Below are positions 7,039 to 13,839 of a DNA stretch of 26,802 bases, in pieces (the stretch's first letter is position 1; each line of letters starts with the position of its first letter). Under the pieces are notes generated by a model. That model did not search any database. It had not been told where the DNA came from and saw only the letters and a list, made by a program, of their open reading frames with translations. Source of the DNA: an uncultured Collinsella sp. (GTDB lineage Bacteria > Actinomycetota > Coriobacteriia > Coriobacteriales > Coriobacteriaceae). The stretch spans positions 1 to 26,802 of the forward strand of contig CAJMBB010000006.1 in the NCBI GenBank assembly GCA_905211615.1, given 5' to 3'. The translations under genes and the position numbers were made by a program.

Positions 7039-7911
7039 ATGGATCAAATGCAGACGAGCAATAGCGCTCCCCTGCCCATGCAAGCTACTCCCCAACCGGA
7101 GCAAATGACCGTTTCACCTGCACAAAAACCCCTAGTAACCATCGTGCACGCATCGGTTGGATCGGGCCACAAAGCCGCCGCCAACGCGATTGCACAAGCA
7201 TTTGACCTTATCAGCGGCACCAAGGGAATCCCTGAGGATGTTGAGATCGAAGTCCTGGATATCCTCGATTTTGGACGTATTAGGTTCGATGGTAATAAAA
7301 CAGCAGCTTCGTTTACCGGCGCCACGCGTCCCATATATGACCTAACCTGGCGATACACGTTTACGGGACATCTGCTCTGGGGCGGAGGCACGGCATGGTC
7401 ACGTATTATGTTCCCTGCCTTCAACGAATATGTCCGCACCCGCAGGCCCATAGCCGTGGTCGCAACACACATCACGGCGGCCAACGTCGCTGTGGGTGCC
7501 CGCGTCATCACGGGTATCGATTATCCCGTCATCTGCGTACCAACAGACTATGAAGTCGAAGGCTTTTGGCCCCACAAGGACACCGATCTGTTCTGCGTAG
7601 CCAACGAATTTATGGCCGAGACACTTCGCCCCCGTAAAGTTCCCGAGACCAAAATCCGCATTACAGGCATCCCCATTCGCGCCGGGTTTGATACGGACTA
7701 CAATCGCGAGGAAGAACTCGAGAAGTTCAATCTCCCCGCTGACAAGACCGTTGTGTTGGTGATGGCCGGTGCCAGTTTGCCTCAACCGTACGTTCGCTTT
7801 CGCGCGGAGATGGACCGCACACTCCCCTTCCTGCGCAGCTTCGAGGACATGCACTTTGTCTTTTTGCCGGGCAAGGATGAGGAATACGCCACCCGCCTCA
7901 AGACGCCATGA
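7039..7911 (+). CDS. MGDG-synthase-like glycosyltransferase, N-terminal part (frameshifted)
   Basis: First 290 residues of a GT-B glycosyltransferase of the MGDG synthase/UgtP group, which adds a sugar to diacylglycerol at the inner membrane face. After a 30-residue Gln/Pro-rich start it has the acceptor-domain motif VHASVGSGHKAAANAI (about residues 36-51), then PTDYEVEGFW and the beginning of the donor domain (VVLVMAGAS). It ends in a TGA at 7909-7911 in the middle of the donor-binding Rossmann fold, right after FLPGKDEEYATRLKT. The rest of the domain continues in the -1 frame from 7908. The start is ATG 7039 with AAGGGGAG 6 nt upstream; the alternative ATG at 6910 lies inside trxB. Confidence 0.75.
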   Translation: MDQMQTSNSAPLPMQATPQPEQMTVSPAQKPLVTIVHASVGSGHKAAANAIAQAFDLISGTKGIPEDVEIEVLDILDFGRIRFDGNKTAASFTGATRPIYDLTWRYTFTGHLLWGGGTAWSRIMFPAFNEYVRTRRPIAVVATHITAANVAVGARVITGIDYPVICVPTDYEVEGFWPHKDTDLFCVANEFMAETLRPRKVPETKIRITGIPIRAGFDTDYNREEELEKFNLPADKTVVLVMAGASLPQPYVRFRAEMDRTLPFLRSFEDMHFVFLPGKDEEYATRLKTP

Positions 7912-8330
7912 AGCTCGAAAACGTCACGGTTCTGGACTACGTGGACGATATGGCAGCCCTCATGCACGGCTGCGACCTGGCAATCCTCAAATCGGGCGGA
8001 CTCACCGTCACCGAATGCCTATGCGCGCATCTGCCGATGATCCTGCTGGGCAAATCATATGGTCAAGAAAAGGCCAACACCACCATGCTCACCGGAATGG
8101 GCGCCAGCATGCATGTCACCACCGCACGAGAACTCATCGTAACCCTGCGCCATCTGCACGATCATCCCGAATCACTCAAAGCCCTACTCATCAACGGCGA
8201 AGTACTACGCCGCCCCCACGCAGCCGAAGATATAGCCATCGCAACCATGGAGCTCGTAGGCAAACCCCAAAAGCGCAAACGAGCCTTCTGCCGCTTCTAC
8301 TGGGGCGGAAAACCCGCGCATATCCGCTAG
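7908..8330 (+). CDS. MGDG-synthase-like glycosyltransferase, C-terminal part (frameshifted)
   Basis: 140 residues that complete the donor-sugar domain of the glycosyltransferase: ENVTVLDYVDDMAALMHGCDLAILKSGGLTVTECL is the typical nucleotide-sugar binding region, with the SGGLT-E motif at about residues 28-34. Its ATG (7908-7910) overlaps the TGA of the upstream half as ATGA, but no Shine-Dalgarno sequence lies close enough for independent initiation. A single missing base near 7905-7907 (for example ACGCC in place of ACGGCC) would restore one continuous protein of about 430 aa, the normal length for the family. It is therefore most likely one gene broken by a one-base deletion or a sequencing error, rather than two proteins. 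Confidence 0.75.
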   Translation: MKLENVTVLDYVDDMAALMHGCDLAILKSGGLTVTECLCAHLPMILLGKSYGQEKANTTMLTGMGASMHVTTARELIVTLRHLHDHPESLKALLINGEVLRRPHAAEDIAIATMELVGKPQKRKRAFCRFYWGGKPAHIR

Positions 8331-8343
8331 CATTGGACTGTCC

Positions 8344-8444
8344 GCTTACCTGTGGGAGGCCCCTATATATCATCCCATGCTCAAACATTCTCGCTGCGCT
8401 GCGAAACTGCGCGCGGGACGATATATAGGCCCCCACAGGCAAGC
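8344..8444 (+). repeat. palindromic intergenic element, copy A
   Basis: A ~101-bp imperfect inverted repeat just downstream of the glycosyltransferase gene. The outer arms pair (GCTTaCCTGTGGG with CCCACAGGcAAGC, then TATATATC with GATATATA, with a 3-nt bulge). The core 8367-8424 contains CTCAAACATTCTCGCT and GCTGCGAAACTGCGCG. The same core occurs in reverse orientation in copy B at 8622-8688. No open reading frame is inside. Confidence 0.8.
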
Positions 8445-8521
8445 TGCGTTTACGTACTAGCAGCTAAACTAGATTCCCCTCCAGTAGAACCAACAAAGGC
8501 GAGACCGGAAAAGATAAATGC

Positions 8522-8589
8522 AGTTAGCCGACGCGACAAAGAGACTATTCCTTTGTCGCGTCGGCTAACTAGAATGTAAATATTTTTTT
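8522..8589 (+). terminator. intrinsic terminator, 20-bp perfect stem
   Basis: A perfect 20-bp stem (8522-8541 with 8551-8570) with a 9-nt loop is followed by AGAATG and, at 8583-8589, a run of seven T. It lies between the two palindromic elements and closes transcription from the glycosyltransferase side. The stem symmetry would also allow it to stop transcription from dut, though the T-tract on that side is poorer. Confidence 0.82.
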
Positions 8590-8603
8590 CAAGCGAGTAG
8601 CCA

Positions 8604-8706
8604 CCCGCCTGCCTCTCTCACATATCGTTCCACGCGCAGTTTCGCAGCGAGCGAAGCGAAGCGAGAATGTTTGAGCATGGAATGATATGTGTGAGAGACG
8701 GGCGGG
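8604..8706 (-). repeat. palindromic intergenic element, copy B (inverted)
   Basis: A ~103-bp imperfect inverted repeat ending 16 bp from the dut stop codon. Its outer arms (CCCGCCTGCCTCTCTCACAT and the matching right arm ending at 8706) are unrelated in sequence to those of copy A but complementary to each other. On the minus strand its core matches copy A almost base for base, except that the loop carries extra TCGCT units. Where the two cores differ in the stem (C-G in A, T-A in B) the pairing partner differs too. Confidence 0.8.
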
Positions 8707-8722
8707 AGGGATACGAGCGCCC

Positions 8723-9166
8723 CTAGGCGACGCCGCTGGAGCCGAAGCCGCCGCTGCCTCGGTCGGTTTTGTCTAGTTCGTCTACCTCTATGAGGTTGAC
8801 CGTGGGGACTTCTTGGATGACGAGTTGGGCTATGCGGTCGCCTTTGTTGATTTGGATGTTGTTGGAGGGGTCCAGGTTGATGAGGATAACCTTGAGTTCT
8901 CCTCGGTAGTGGGCGTCGATGAGGCCCGGCGTGTTAACTATAGACAGGCCCTGCTTGATGGCCAAGCCGCTGCGGGGCTGGACGAAGCCGGCGTAGCCAT
9001 CGGGCAAGGCGATGGCCAGCCCAGTAGAGACCAGACGACGTTCGAAGGGCTTCAGGACGCAGTCCTCGTTGGAGCGCAAATCCAAGCCGGCATCGGTGGG
9101 ATGGGCGTATTTGGGAAGCTCGACGGTGGGGTCGAGACGCTTTATGTTGACGGTAATGTTGGGCAT
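8723..9166 (-). CDS. dut: dUTP diphosphatase
   Basis: Homotrimeric dUTPase that hydrolyses dUTP to dUMP and pyrophosphate, keeping uracil out of DNA and feeding dTMP synthesis. All five family motifs are visible in the 147 residues: DAGLDL (25-30), PRSGLA (64-69), GLIDAHYRGE (81-90, with the catalytic aspartate D84), RIAQLV (111-116) and the C-terminal Gly-rich RGSGGFGSSG (136-145). AAGGTG precedes the ATG on the minus strand. It starts 4 nt after the nrdR stop, so it is the last gene of the LysM-nrdR-dut unit and may be raised with the SOS response if that unit is. Confidence 0.96.
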   Translation of the reverse strand: MPNITVNIKRLDPTVELPKYAHPTDAGLDLRSNEDCVLKPFERRLVSTGLAIALPDGYAGFVQPRSGLAIKQGLSIVNTPGLIDAHYRGELKVILINLDPSNNIQINKGDRIAQLVIQEVPTVNLIEVDELDKTDRGSGGFGSSGVA

Positions 9167-9170
9167 GGAA

Positions 9171-9614
9171 TCACCTTAGCTTGTCGAGCTCTTGCAGAAA
9201 CTCATCGACGTCTTTGAAATCGCGGTAGACCGAGGCAAAGCGGATGTAGGCCACCTTGTCGATCTTGGCCAAGCGCTTGAGCACCATGTCACCCAACTCA
9301 TGGGACGTGACGGCCGTCAGCGTGCGAGAGCGCAGCTCGACCTCGATGTCGTCGATAATCTCATTGAGCTTCTTAGTATCGATATCACGCTTGATGGTGG
9401 CGCGCATCAAGCCGACGAGCAGCTTATTGCGATCGAACCGCTGCTTGGTTCCGTCTGACTTAATGACCTCGATTGGGTCTTCGCATCGCTCAAACGTTGT
9501 AAAGCGATAGTTACACGAACAACATTCGCGACGGCGCTTAATGGTGTTATTTGACTCCTGCATACGGGAATCAACGACGCGGGTATGTGCCTTGCCACAT
9601 TTGGGACAGCGCAT
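9171..9614 (-). CDS. nrdR: transcriptional repressor NrdR
   Basis: Nucleotide-sensing repressor of ribonucleotide reductase genes. The 147-aa protein has the N-terminal zinc ribbon (C3, C6, C31, C34) and an ATP-cone (about residues 46-136) that reads ATP/dATP. GAGGAGG lies 5 nt upstream of the ATG on the minus strand. The start codon and part of the ribosome binding site are inside a 12-bp inverted repeat (9609-9652), which could control its translation. It lies between the LysM gene and dut; nrdR next to a LysM protein and divergent lexA is the arrangement of mycobacterial Rv2718c-Rv2720. No ribonucleotide reductase gene is in this window. Confidence 0.95.
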   Translation of the reverse strand: MRCPKCGKAHTRVVDSRMQESNNTIKRRRECCSCNYRFTTFERCEDPIEVIKSDGTKQRFDRNKLLVGLMRATIKRDIDTKKLNEIIDDIEVELRSRTLTAVTSHELGDMVLKRLAKIDKVAYIRFASVYRDFKDVDEFLQELDKLR

Positions 9615-9652
9615 GGTACCTCCTCTTAAACGATAACAAGGGTACCATGCGC
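9609..9652 (-). promoter_or_regulatory. inverted repeat enclosing the nrdR start codon
   Basis: GCGCATGGTACC (9609-9620) and its perfect reverse complement (9641-9652) flank a 20-nt spacer. In the minus-strand mRNA the 3' arm contains the nrdR ATG and the last two bases of its GAGGAGG site, so folding would hide the start codon. The spacer holds the rest of the ribosome binding site. It starts 14 nt after the LysM stop codon. Confidence 0.7.
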
Positions 9653-9665
9653 AGCGCGATAATGA

Positions 9666-10115
9666 TTACGAACGAGCAGGAACCTTAAGATGCGCACCGG
9701 CGGCGAGCGAACCATGCTCCAGATGATTGACGTTACGGATCATGTCGGAAGTCTCTTGCGTGGAAAGGCCTTCGATAGGATATTCCTCGGCAAGCGACCA
9801 AAGAGAATCACCAGGCTGAACGCGAATAGTCTCGTAGGTAACGTTGGAAACGGACTCGGCATACGCGGCGTGACGAGCGCTAAAGACCGACGTAGCGAGG
9901 ACAACGAAGAGCGTAAGCGCAACGGCAACGGCGACAATCGTCGGAACCTTCAGGGCAACGCGGGCCGGCGCAACTACAGCCTGCTGATTGCGAGCAGGCT
10001 TTACGGTCAAAGGCTGAAAGCCGGAGCGGCCACCCTGAACAACCGTAAAAGTAGGTTCTGCAGGCGTCTCGAGTTTAAGGGCAAGGTTTCCCTGGACCAT
10101 ATTCGTTGCGTTCAT
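9666..10115 (-). CDS. membrane-anchored LysM protein, likely SOS-induced division inhibitor
   Basis: 149-aa protein with a cytoplasmic N-terminal stretch of about 58 residues, one transmembrane helix (about 59-80) and an extracytoplasmic LysM domain (about 95-146, with RVQPGDSLWSLAEEYP). This is the architecture and position of YneA (Bacillus) and Rv2719c (Mycobacterium), small LysM proteins divergent from lexA that delay division after DNA damage. The function here is inferred from that context. Two consecutive ATGs exist; the second (10115) is preferred because it is 6 nt from AGGAG, the first (10118) only 3 nt. Three SOS boxes lie between it and lexA. Downstream are nrdR and dut. Confidence 0.82.
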   Translation of the reverse strand: MNATNMVQGNLALKLETPAEPTFTVVQGGRSGFQPLTVKPARNQQAVVAPARVALKVPTIVAVAVALTLFVVLATSVFSARHAAYAESVSNVTYETIRVQPGDSLWSLAEEYPIEGLSTQETSDMIRNVNHLEHGSLAAGAHLKVPARS

Positions 10116-10150
10116 CATGTTCTCCTCTCGCGTGTTTTGCTGAGAACAGT

Positions 10151-10180
10151 TTTATCAAGCCGCGCGGACAAAAATGTCTA
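10151..10180 (-). promoter_or_regulatory. possible promoter of the LysM-nrdR-dut unit
   Basis: On the minus strand TAGACA (10175-10180) resembles a -35 and GATAAA (10151-10156) a -10, 18 bp apart. The nearest SOS box (10187-10198) lies just upstream of this -35. A degenerate half-site GAACAGTT (10144-10151) touches the -10. Weak match; other starts are possible. Confidence 0.35.
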
Positions 10181-10186
10181 GCGCGA

Positions 10187-10198
10187 GAACGAATGTTC
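10187..10198. promoter_or_regulatory. SOS (LexA) box 1
   Basis: GAAC-GAAT-GTTC matches the GAAC-N4-GTTC core of the Gram-positive LexA operator. It is the box closest to the LysM gene in the divergent lexA region. Confidence 0.8.
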
Positions 10199-10213
10199 GG
10201 TTATTATTATCTT

Positions 10214-10227
10214 CGAACAGTTGTTCC
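10214..10227. promoter_or_regulatory. SOS (LexA) box 2
   Basis: CGAACAGTTGTTCC contains a full GAAC-N4-GTTC core. It is centrally placed between lexA and the LysM gene and probably overlaps the lexA -35 region. Confidence 0.85.
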
Positions 10228-10241
10228 TGTCAAGCAAAATT

Positions 10242-10255
10242 CGAACATTTGTTTG
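10242..10255. promoter_or_regulatory. SOS (LexA) box 3
   Basis: CGAACATTTGTTTG matches the LexA operator with one deviation in the right half (GTTT for GTTC). It ends 23 nt before the lexA ATG and would cover the lexA transcription start. Confidence 0.8.
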
Positions 10256-10278
10256 ACATGGGTAGAGAGGATGCCCTG

Positions 10279-10923
10279 ATGGCTCGCAAAATTACCAAGC
10301 GTCAGCAGCAAATTTACGACTTCATCAAGGAATATCAGCAGGAGAAGGGTTATCCGCCCAGTGTGCGCGAGATGGCATCTGCCGTGGGCCTTTCCTCCCC
10401 CAGCACCGTGCACGCCCACTTATCTGCCTTGGAGGCGCGCGGGCTGCTCAAGCGCGATGCCACCAAACCGCGCGCCCTGGAACTCTTTAACGAGGACGGC
10501 TCCTCTGTCTCAATTTCTAAATCTGACGAGCCCACCGCACCTCGCGGAACGGTCTCGCTACCGCTCGTTGGTCGCGTCGCGGCTGGGATTCCCATTCTGG
10601 CCGAGCAGAATATCGAAGACACTTTTACTATCCCGACCGAAATCGCCACTGATCAGGGTTCCTTTATCCTTGAGGTGCATGGGAGCTCAATGATCAATGT
10701 CGGCATCTTCAATGGCGATTACATCATCGTCCGTGAACAAAAGAGTGCCATGAACGGCGAAATCGTCGTGGCCATGATTGATGGTTCAGCGACCGTCAAG
10801 ACGTTCTACAAGGAGCAGGGACGCGTACGCCTACAGCCTGAGAATGACACCATGGAGCCTATCTATGCAACAAATCCCGTTATTTTGGGCAAAGTCGTCG
10901 GCTTGATGCGCCGGTTCTCGTAA
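10279..10923 (+). CDS. lexA: SOS repressor LexA
   Basis: Dimeric repressor of DNA-damage genes that cleaves itself when RecA filaments form. In 214 aa, residues 1-65 are the winged-helix DNA-binding domain (KRQQQIYDFI, YPPSVREMASAVGL). The self-cleavage bond is A102-G103. The Ser-Lys dyad is S137 (in HGSSM) and K174 (in SATVKTF). The start is ATG 10279, with GAGAGG 8 nt upstream; upstream in-frame starts would run into the SOS boxes. Three boxes upstream indicate autoregulation. The stop overlaps the next gene's start by one base (TAATG). Confidence 0.96.
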   Translation: MARKITKRQQQIYDFIKEYQQEKGYPPSVREMASAVGLSSPSTVHAHLSALEARGLLKRDATKPRALELFNEDGSSVSISKSDEPTAPRGTVSLPLVGRVAAGIPILAEQNIEDTFTIPTEIATDQGSFILEVHGSSMINVGIFNGDYIIVREQKSAMNGEIVVAMIDGSATVKTFYKEQGRVRLQPENDTMEPIYATNPVILGKVVGLMRRFS

Positions 10924-11627
10924 TGCAAAAACGCATCACCATCTTTGATACCGTCCGCGGGTTTACGATGATTTCAATGGCAGGTTTTCACGCTTGCTAC
11001 GATCTCGCCTACCTGTACGGTTGGGATATGCCCTGGTTTACCCAGACTGTCTTTCAAGACATCTGGCGCGCCAGCATCAGCTGGGTATTCTTGTTTATCG
11101 CGGGTTGGATGTGCACTCTTTCGCGCAACAATATCAAACGTGCCGCCAAATACGCCTTAGCAGCACTCGTCGTCTGGCTGGCAACAACACTTGTCTCAGT
11201 CGATGATTCGGTTAATTTTGGCATCATCTACTGCATGGCCGCATGTACCGGCATCGTGGCGTTGACCGATCCCGTCCTTAAAAAGATATCAGCGAGATGG
11301 GGCATGTCCCTATGCCTTGTGATGTTCGCCCTCACCTGGAGCATCCCCAAAACAATCTACCCTGTCCCCTACCTGGCGTGGCTGGGATTTCCGAGCCCTG
11401 GGTTTGTCTCAGGTGATTACTACCCCATCATCCCGTTTATCTTTATGTATCTTGCAGGATACTTCGCCGCACATATAGCGCAGGGAATCGATAAGACCGT
11501 CCCTAGCTGGGCCTACGCCAACTCCCTGCCGGCGCTCGCCAGCCTTGGACGTTATGCACTACCCTTTTATCTGCTGCATCAGCCCATTATACTGGGCATT
11601 TTGGAGCTCGCCTACTCGGTGCGATAA
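10923..11627 (+). CDS. DUF1624 (HGSNAT-like) acyltransferase-type membrane protein
   Basis: 234-aa polytopic membrane protein with about 6-7 hydrophobic helices. The start ITIFDTVRGFTMISMAGFH resembles the first helix of the DUF1624/HGSNAT catalytic family, in which conserved Arg-Gly and His residues sit near the membrane surface. The end (LPFYLLHQPII) is also typical of membrane acyltransferases. A likely role is acyl or acetyl transfer to a cell-surface sugar or lipid, but no substrate is visible. Its ATG shares a base with the lexA stop, so it is translated from the lexA mRNA and should follow SOS control. Its last 16 bases overlap the 3' end of the convergent hflX. Confidence 0.72.
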   Translation: MQKRITIFDTVRGFTMISMAGFHACYDLAYLYGWDMPWFTQTVFQDIWRASISWVFLFIAGWMCTLSRNNIKRAAKYALAALVVWLATTLVSVDDSVNFGIIYCMAACTGIVALTDPVLKKISARWGMSLCLVMFALTWSIPKTIYPVPYLAWLGFPSPGFVSGDYYPIIPFIFMYLAGYFAAHIAQGIDKTVPSWAYANSLPALASLGRYALPFYLLHQPIILGILELAYSVR

Positions 11628-12901
11628 CGCTCGAGCCGCGGTGCGACACGAGCCGGCAGTTTCGCCACAATACGAACGCCATCCTCAAGATATTCCTCAT
11701 GCAAAAGGGTCCCCTGCTCATGCACGAGTGTAATGAGCGCACCTTCACGATATGGAATGTCGGCTGAAAGCAGTACATCGGTGGCAGCTGCCTCGCGAGC
11801 AATGCGATCGACGAGATCGTCGAGCCCCTCGCCCGTTTGGGCCGAGAACAGAACGGCTTCCGGAAAACGACGACGGAAACTTAATCGATCAACGCTATCG
11901 AGAAGATCGATTTTATTGAATACGGTCAGCGTTAGGCGCTCTCCGGCGCCGATCTCATCAAGCACGCGGTCGACAGCCTCCAGCTGTCGCTCATAGTCCT
12001 CGTCAGACGCATCTACGACTTTGAGAATTAGATCGGCACCCAACACCTCGGACAGCGTCGATTTAAAGGCATCGACAAGACCATGCGGCAGCTTTTGAAT
12101 AAAGCCGACGGTATCGGTAATCGTCATTCCGCGACCGCCGGGCAGGCGATACGAACGCGTCGTCGGGTCGAGCGTAGCAAACAGCTTGTCCTGCGAAAGT
12201 ACCGTAGAGCCTGTCAGGCGATTGAGCAACGTCGATTTACCGGCATTGGTATAACCGGCTAACGCGACGCGAAACGCCGGTGACTCAATACGACTCTTGG
12301 ATTGAACATCACGACGCTGTTCAACCTGCTTGATCTCACGACGAAGCGCAGCGATCTTATTACGAATGAGGCGACGGTCGACCTCGAGCTGACTTTCGCC
12401 CTGACCAAAGCGTGAGCCGATGCCGCCGCGCGTCTGTTCCTTGGCGAGATGGCTCCACATGCCGCGCAGACGAGGCAACAGATATTGAAGCTGCGCCAGC
12501 TGTACCTGTAGGCGTCCCTCACGCGTCTGAGCATGCAGGCCAAAGATATCCAAGATCAGTGCCGTACGATCGATAATCTTTACCGGCTCGCCCACGGCTT
12601 TCTCCAAATAGGATTGCTGCGAGGGCGTCAGGTCGTCGTCAAAAATAACGACATCGGCATCCATGCGATGTACCAGACCGCACAGCTCCTCTACCTTACC
12701 GGAACCGATAAATGATTTGGGATACGGCTTTACCAAACGCTGAGACAAGCGAGCCACGCACTGGGCACCAGCCGTGTGGGCAAGACGCTCCAGCTCATCG
12801 AGCGATCGATCGAGTGGCCATGCATTGTCGCGCCACTCAACACCAACCAAAATGGCACGCTCGGGCTCGGGTGCCGTGGGAACAAGGGGGAAACGAGCCA
12901 T
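11612..12901 (-). CDS. hflX: ribosome-associated GTPase HflX
   Basis: GTPase that splits stalled or stressed 70S ribosomes. 429 aa: an N-terminal HflX nucleotide-binding-like domain (about 15-150), a Gly-rich linker (RGGIGSRFGQGESQLEVDRR, about 158-177), a coiled helical pair, and a G domain with G1 GYTNAGKS (216-223), G3 DTVG (263-266) and G4 NKID (329-332). The ATG shares one base with the miaA stop codon (TAATG), so translation is coupled. Its 3' end overlaps the convergent membrane gene by 16 bp with no room for a conventional terminator. The miaA-hflX pairing is also known from enterobacteria. Confidence 0.94.
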   Translation of the reverse strand: MARFPLVPTAPEPERAILVGVEWRDNAWPLDRSLDELERLAHTAGAQCVARLSQRLVKPYPKSFIGSGKVEELCGLVHRMDADVVIFDDDLTPSQQSYLEKAVGEPVKIIDRTALILDIFGLHAQTREGRLQVQLAQLQYLLPRLRGMWSHLAKEQTRGGIGSRFGQGESQLEVDRRLIRNKIAALRREIKQVEQRRDVQSKSRIESPAFRVALAGYTNAGKSTLLNRLTGSTVLSQDKLFATLDPTTRSYRLPGGRGMTITDTVGFIQKLPHGLVDAFKSTLSEVLGADLILKVVDASDEDYERQLEAVDRVLDEIGAGERLTLTVFNKIDLLDSVDRLSFRRRFPEAVLFSAQTGEGLDDLVDRIAREAAATDVLLSADIPYREGALITLVHEQGTLLHEEYLEDGVRIVAKLPARVAPRLERYRTE

Positions 12902-13839
12902 TAGGCAGCCTCAATACGATGCAGGATATCAGCAACGACCTCATCGATCGTACATTCATCCATATCAAACCACACGATACGGTCATCGCGCTTAAACCAC
13001 GAAAGCTGACGCTTGGCATAACGACGCGAACGCATCTTGATGAGTTCGCGAGCCTCATCCATGCTCATCACACCATTGAAAGCATCGATGATCTCTTTAT
13101 AGCCAATTGCCTGCATCGAAGTCAGGGCATCTCCCAGCCCCTGGTCCATAAGACCACGAACCTCATCAACAAGACCCTGTTCAAACATCAGATCGACACG
13201 CAGGTTAATGCGCTCGTAGAGCACCTCGCGATTACGCGTCAGACCAAACCACAGAGCGTGATAATGCTCGCGCGGAACACTAAACTGCGACTTTTGCTGC
13301 GCATAGGAGATGCCATCATCGTGCATTTCGAGCGCGCGAATCACGCGGCGAACATTATGGGGGTGGATGACCGCAGCGGACTCGGGGTCACGCTCGGCAA
13401 GCAGGGCATGCAGTTCTTCCTCACCAATACGCTCGGCAAGCTCCTGATAGCCCGCACGGCGATCGTCCTCAAGTTCACCCGAGGGAAAGTCCATCTCATC
13501 GAGGGCGGCCTTGAGATACAGCCCCGTACCTCCGCAAAAAACCGGCAGACAACCCGAACCAAGGAGACGTTCAACATGCGCGCGAGCGTCAGCCTGATAA
13601 AGCGCAGCAGAATATGCCACACCCGGCTCTACAATGTCAACGAGACGCAGTGGCGCCGTACACTCATTGGGCGCCATCTTTGCGGTACCGATATCCATGC
13701 CGCGATAGATTTGCATCGCATCGCACGACAGCACTTCGGACGAAAGGCGAGCGGCCAAACGGTCGGCAACATCACTCTTACCAACCGCCGTCGGACCGAC
13801 GATTGCAACGGCAGAAAGACCTGTCCCGGGAGAAACCAT
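12901..13839 (-). CDS. miaA: tRNA dimethylallyltransferase
   Basis: Adds a dimethylallyl group to A37 of tRNAs that read UNN codons, the substrate step before MiaB. 312 aa with the P-loop GPTAVGKS (15-22), the DAMQIYRGMDIGTAK block (40-54) that positions tRNA A37, CGGTGLYLKA, and the C-terminal RYAKRQLSWF motif. The start is ATG 13839, sharing a base with the miaB stop (TAATG); a start 13 codons upstream would run into miaB. Order of transcription is miaB, miaA, hflX, all on the minus strand, so the two enzymes that make ms2i6A37 are translated in tandem. Confidence 0.95.
   Translation of the reverse strand: MVSPGTGLSAVAIVGPTAVGKSDVADRLAARLSSEVLSCDAMQIYRGMDIGTAKMAPNECTAPLRLVDIVEPGVAYSAALYQADARAHVERLLGSGCLPVFCGGTGLYLKAALDEMDFPSGELEDDRRAGYQELAERIGEEELHALLAERDPESAAVIHPHNVRRVIRALEMHDDGISYAQQKSQFSVPREHYHALWFGLTRNREVLYERINLRVDLMFEQGLVDEVRGLMDQGLGDALTSMQAIGYKEIIDAFNGVMSMDEARELIKMRSRRYAKRQLSWFKRDDRIVWFDMDECTIDEVVADILHRIEAA

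Noticed and set aside
8448..8473. CTAG-flanked sequence resembling the DegV/DUF1836 operator
   Set aside because: It shares only a CTAGTTT half and has different spacing; it lies in a convergent intergenic region without a promoter.
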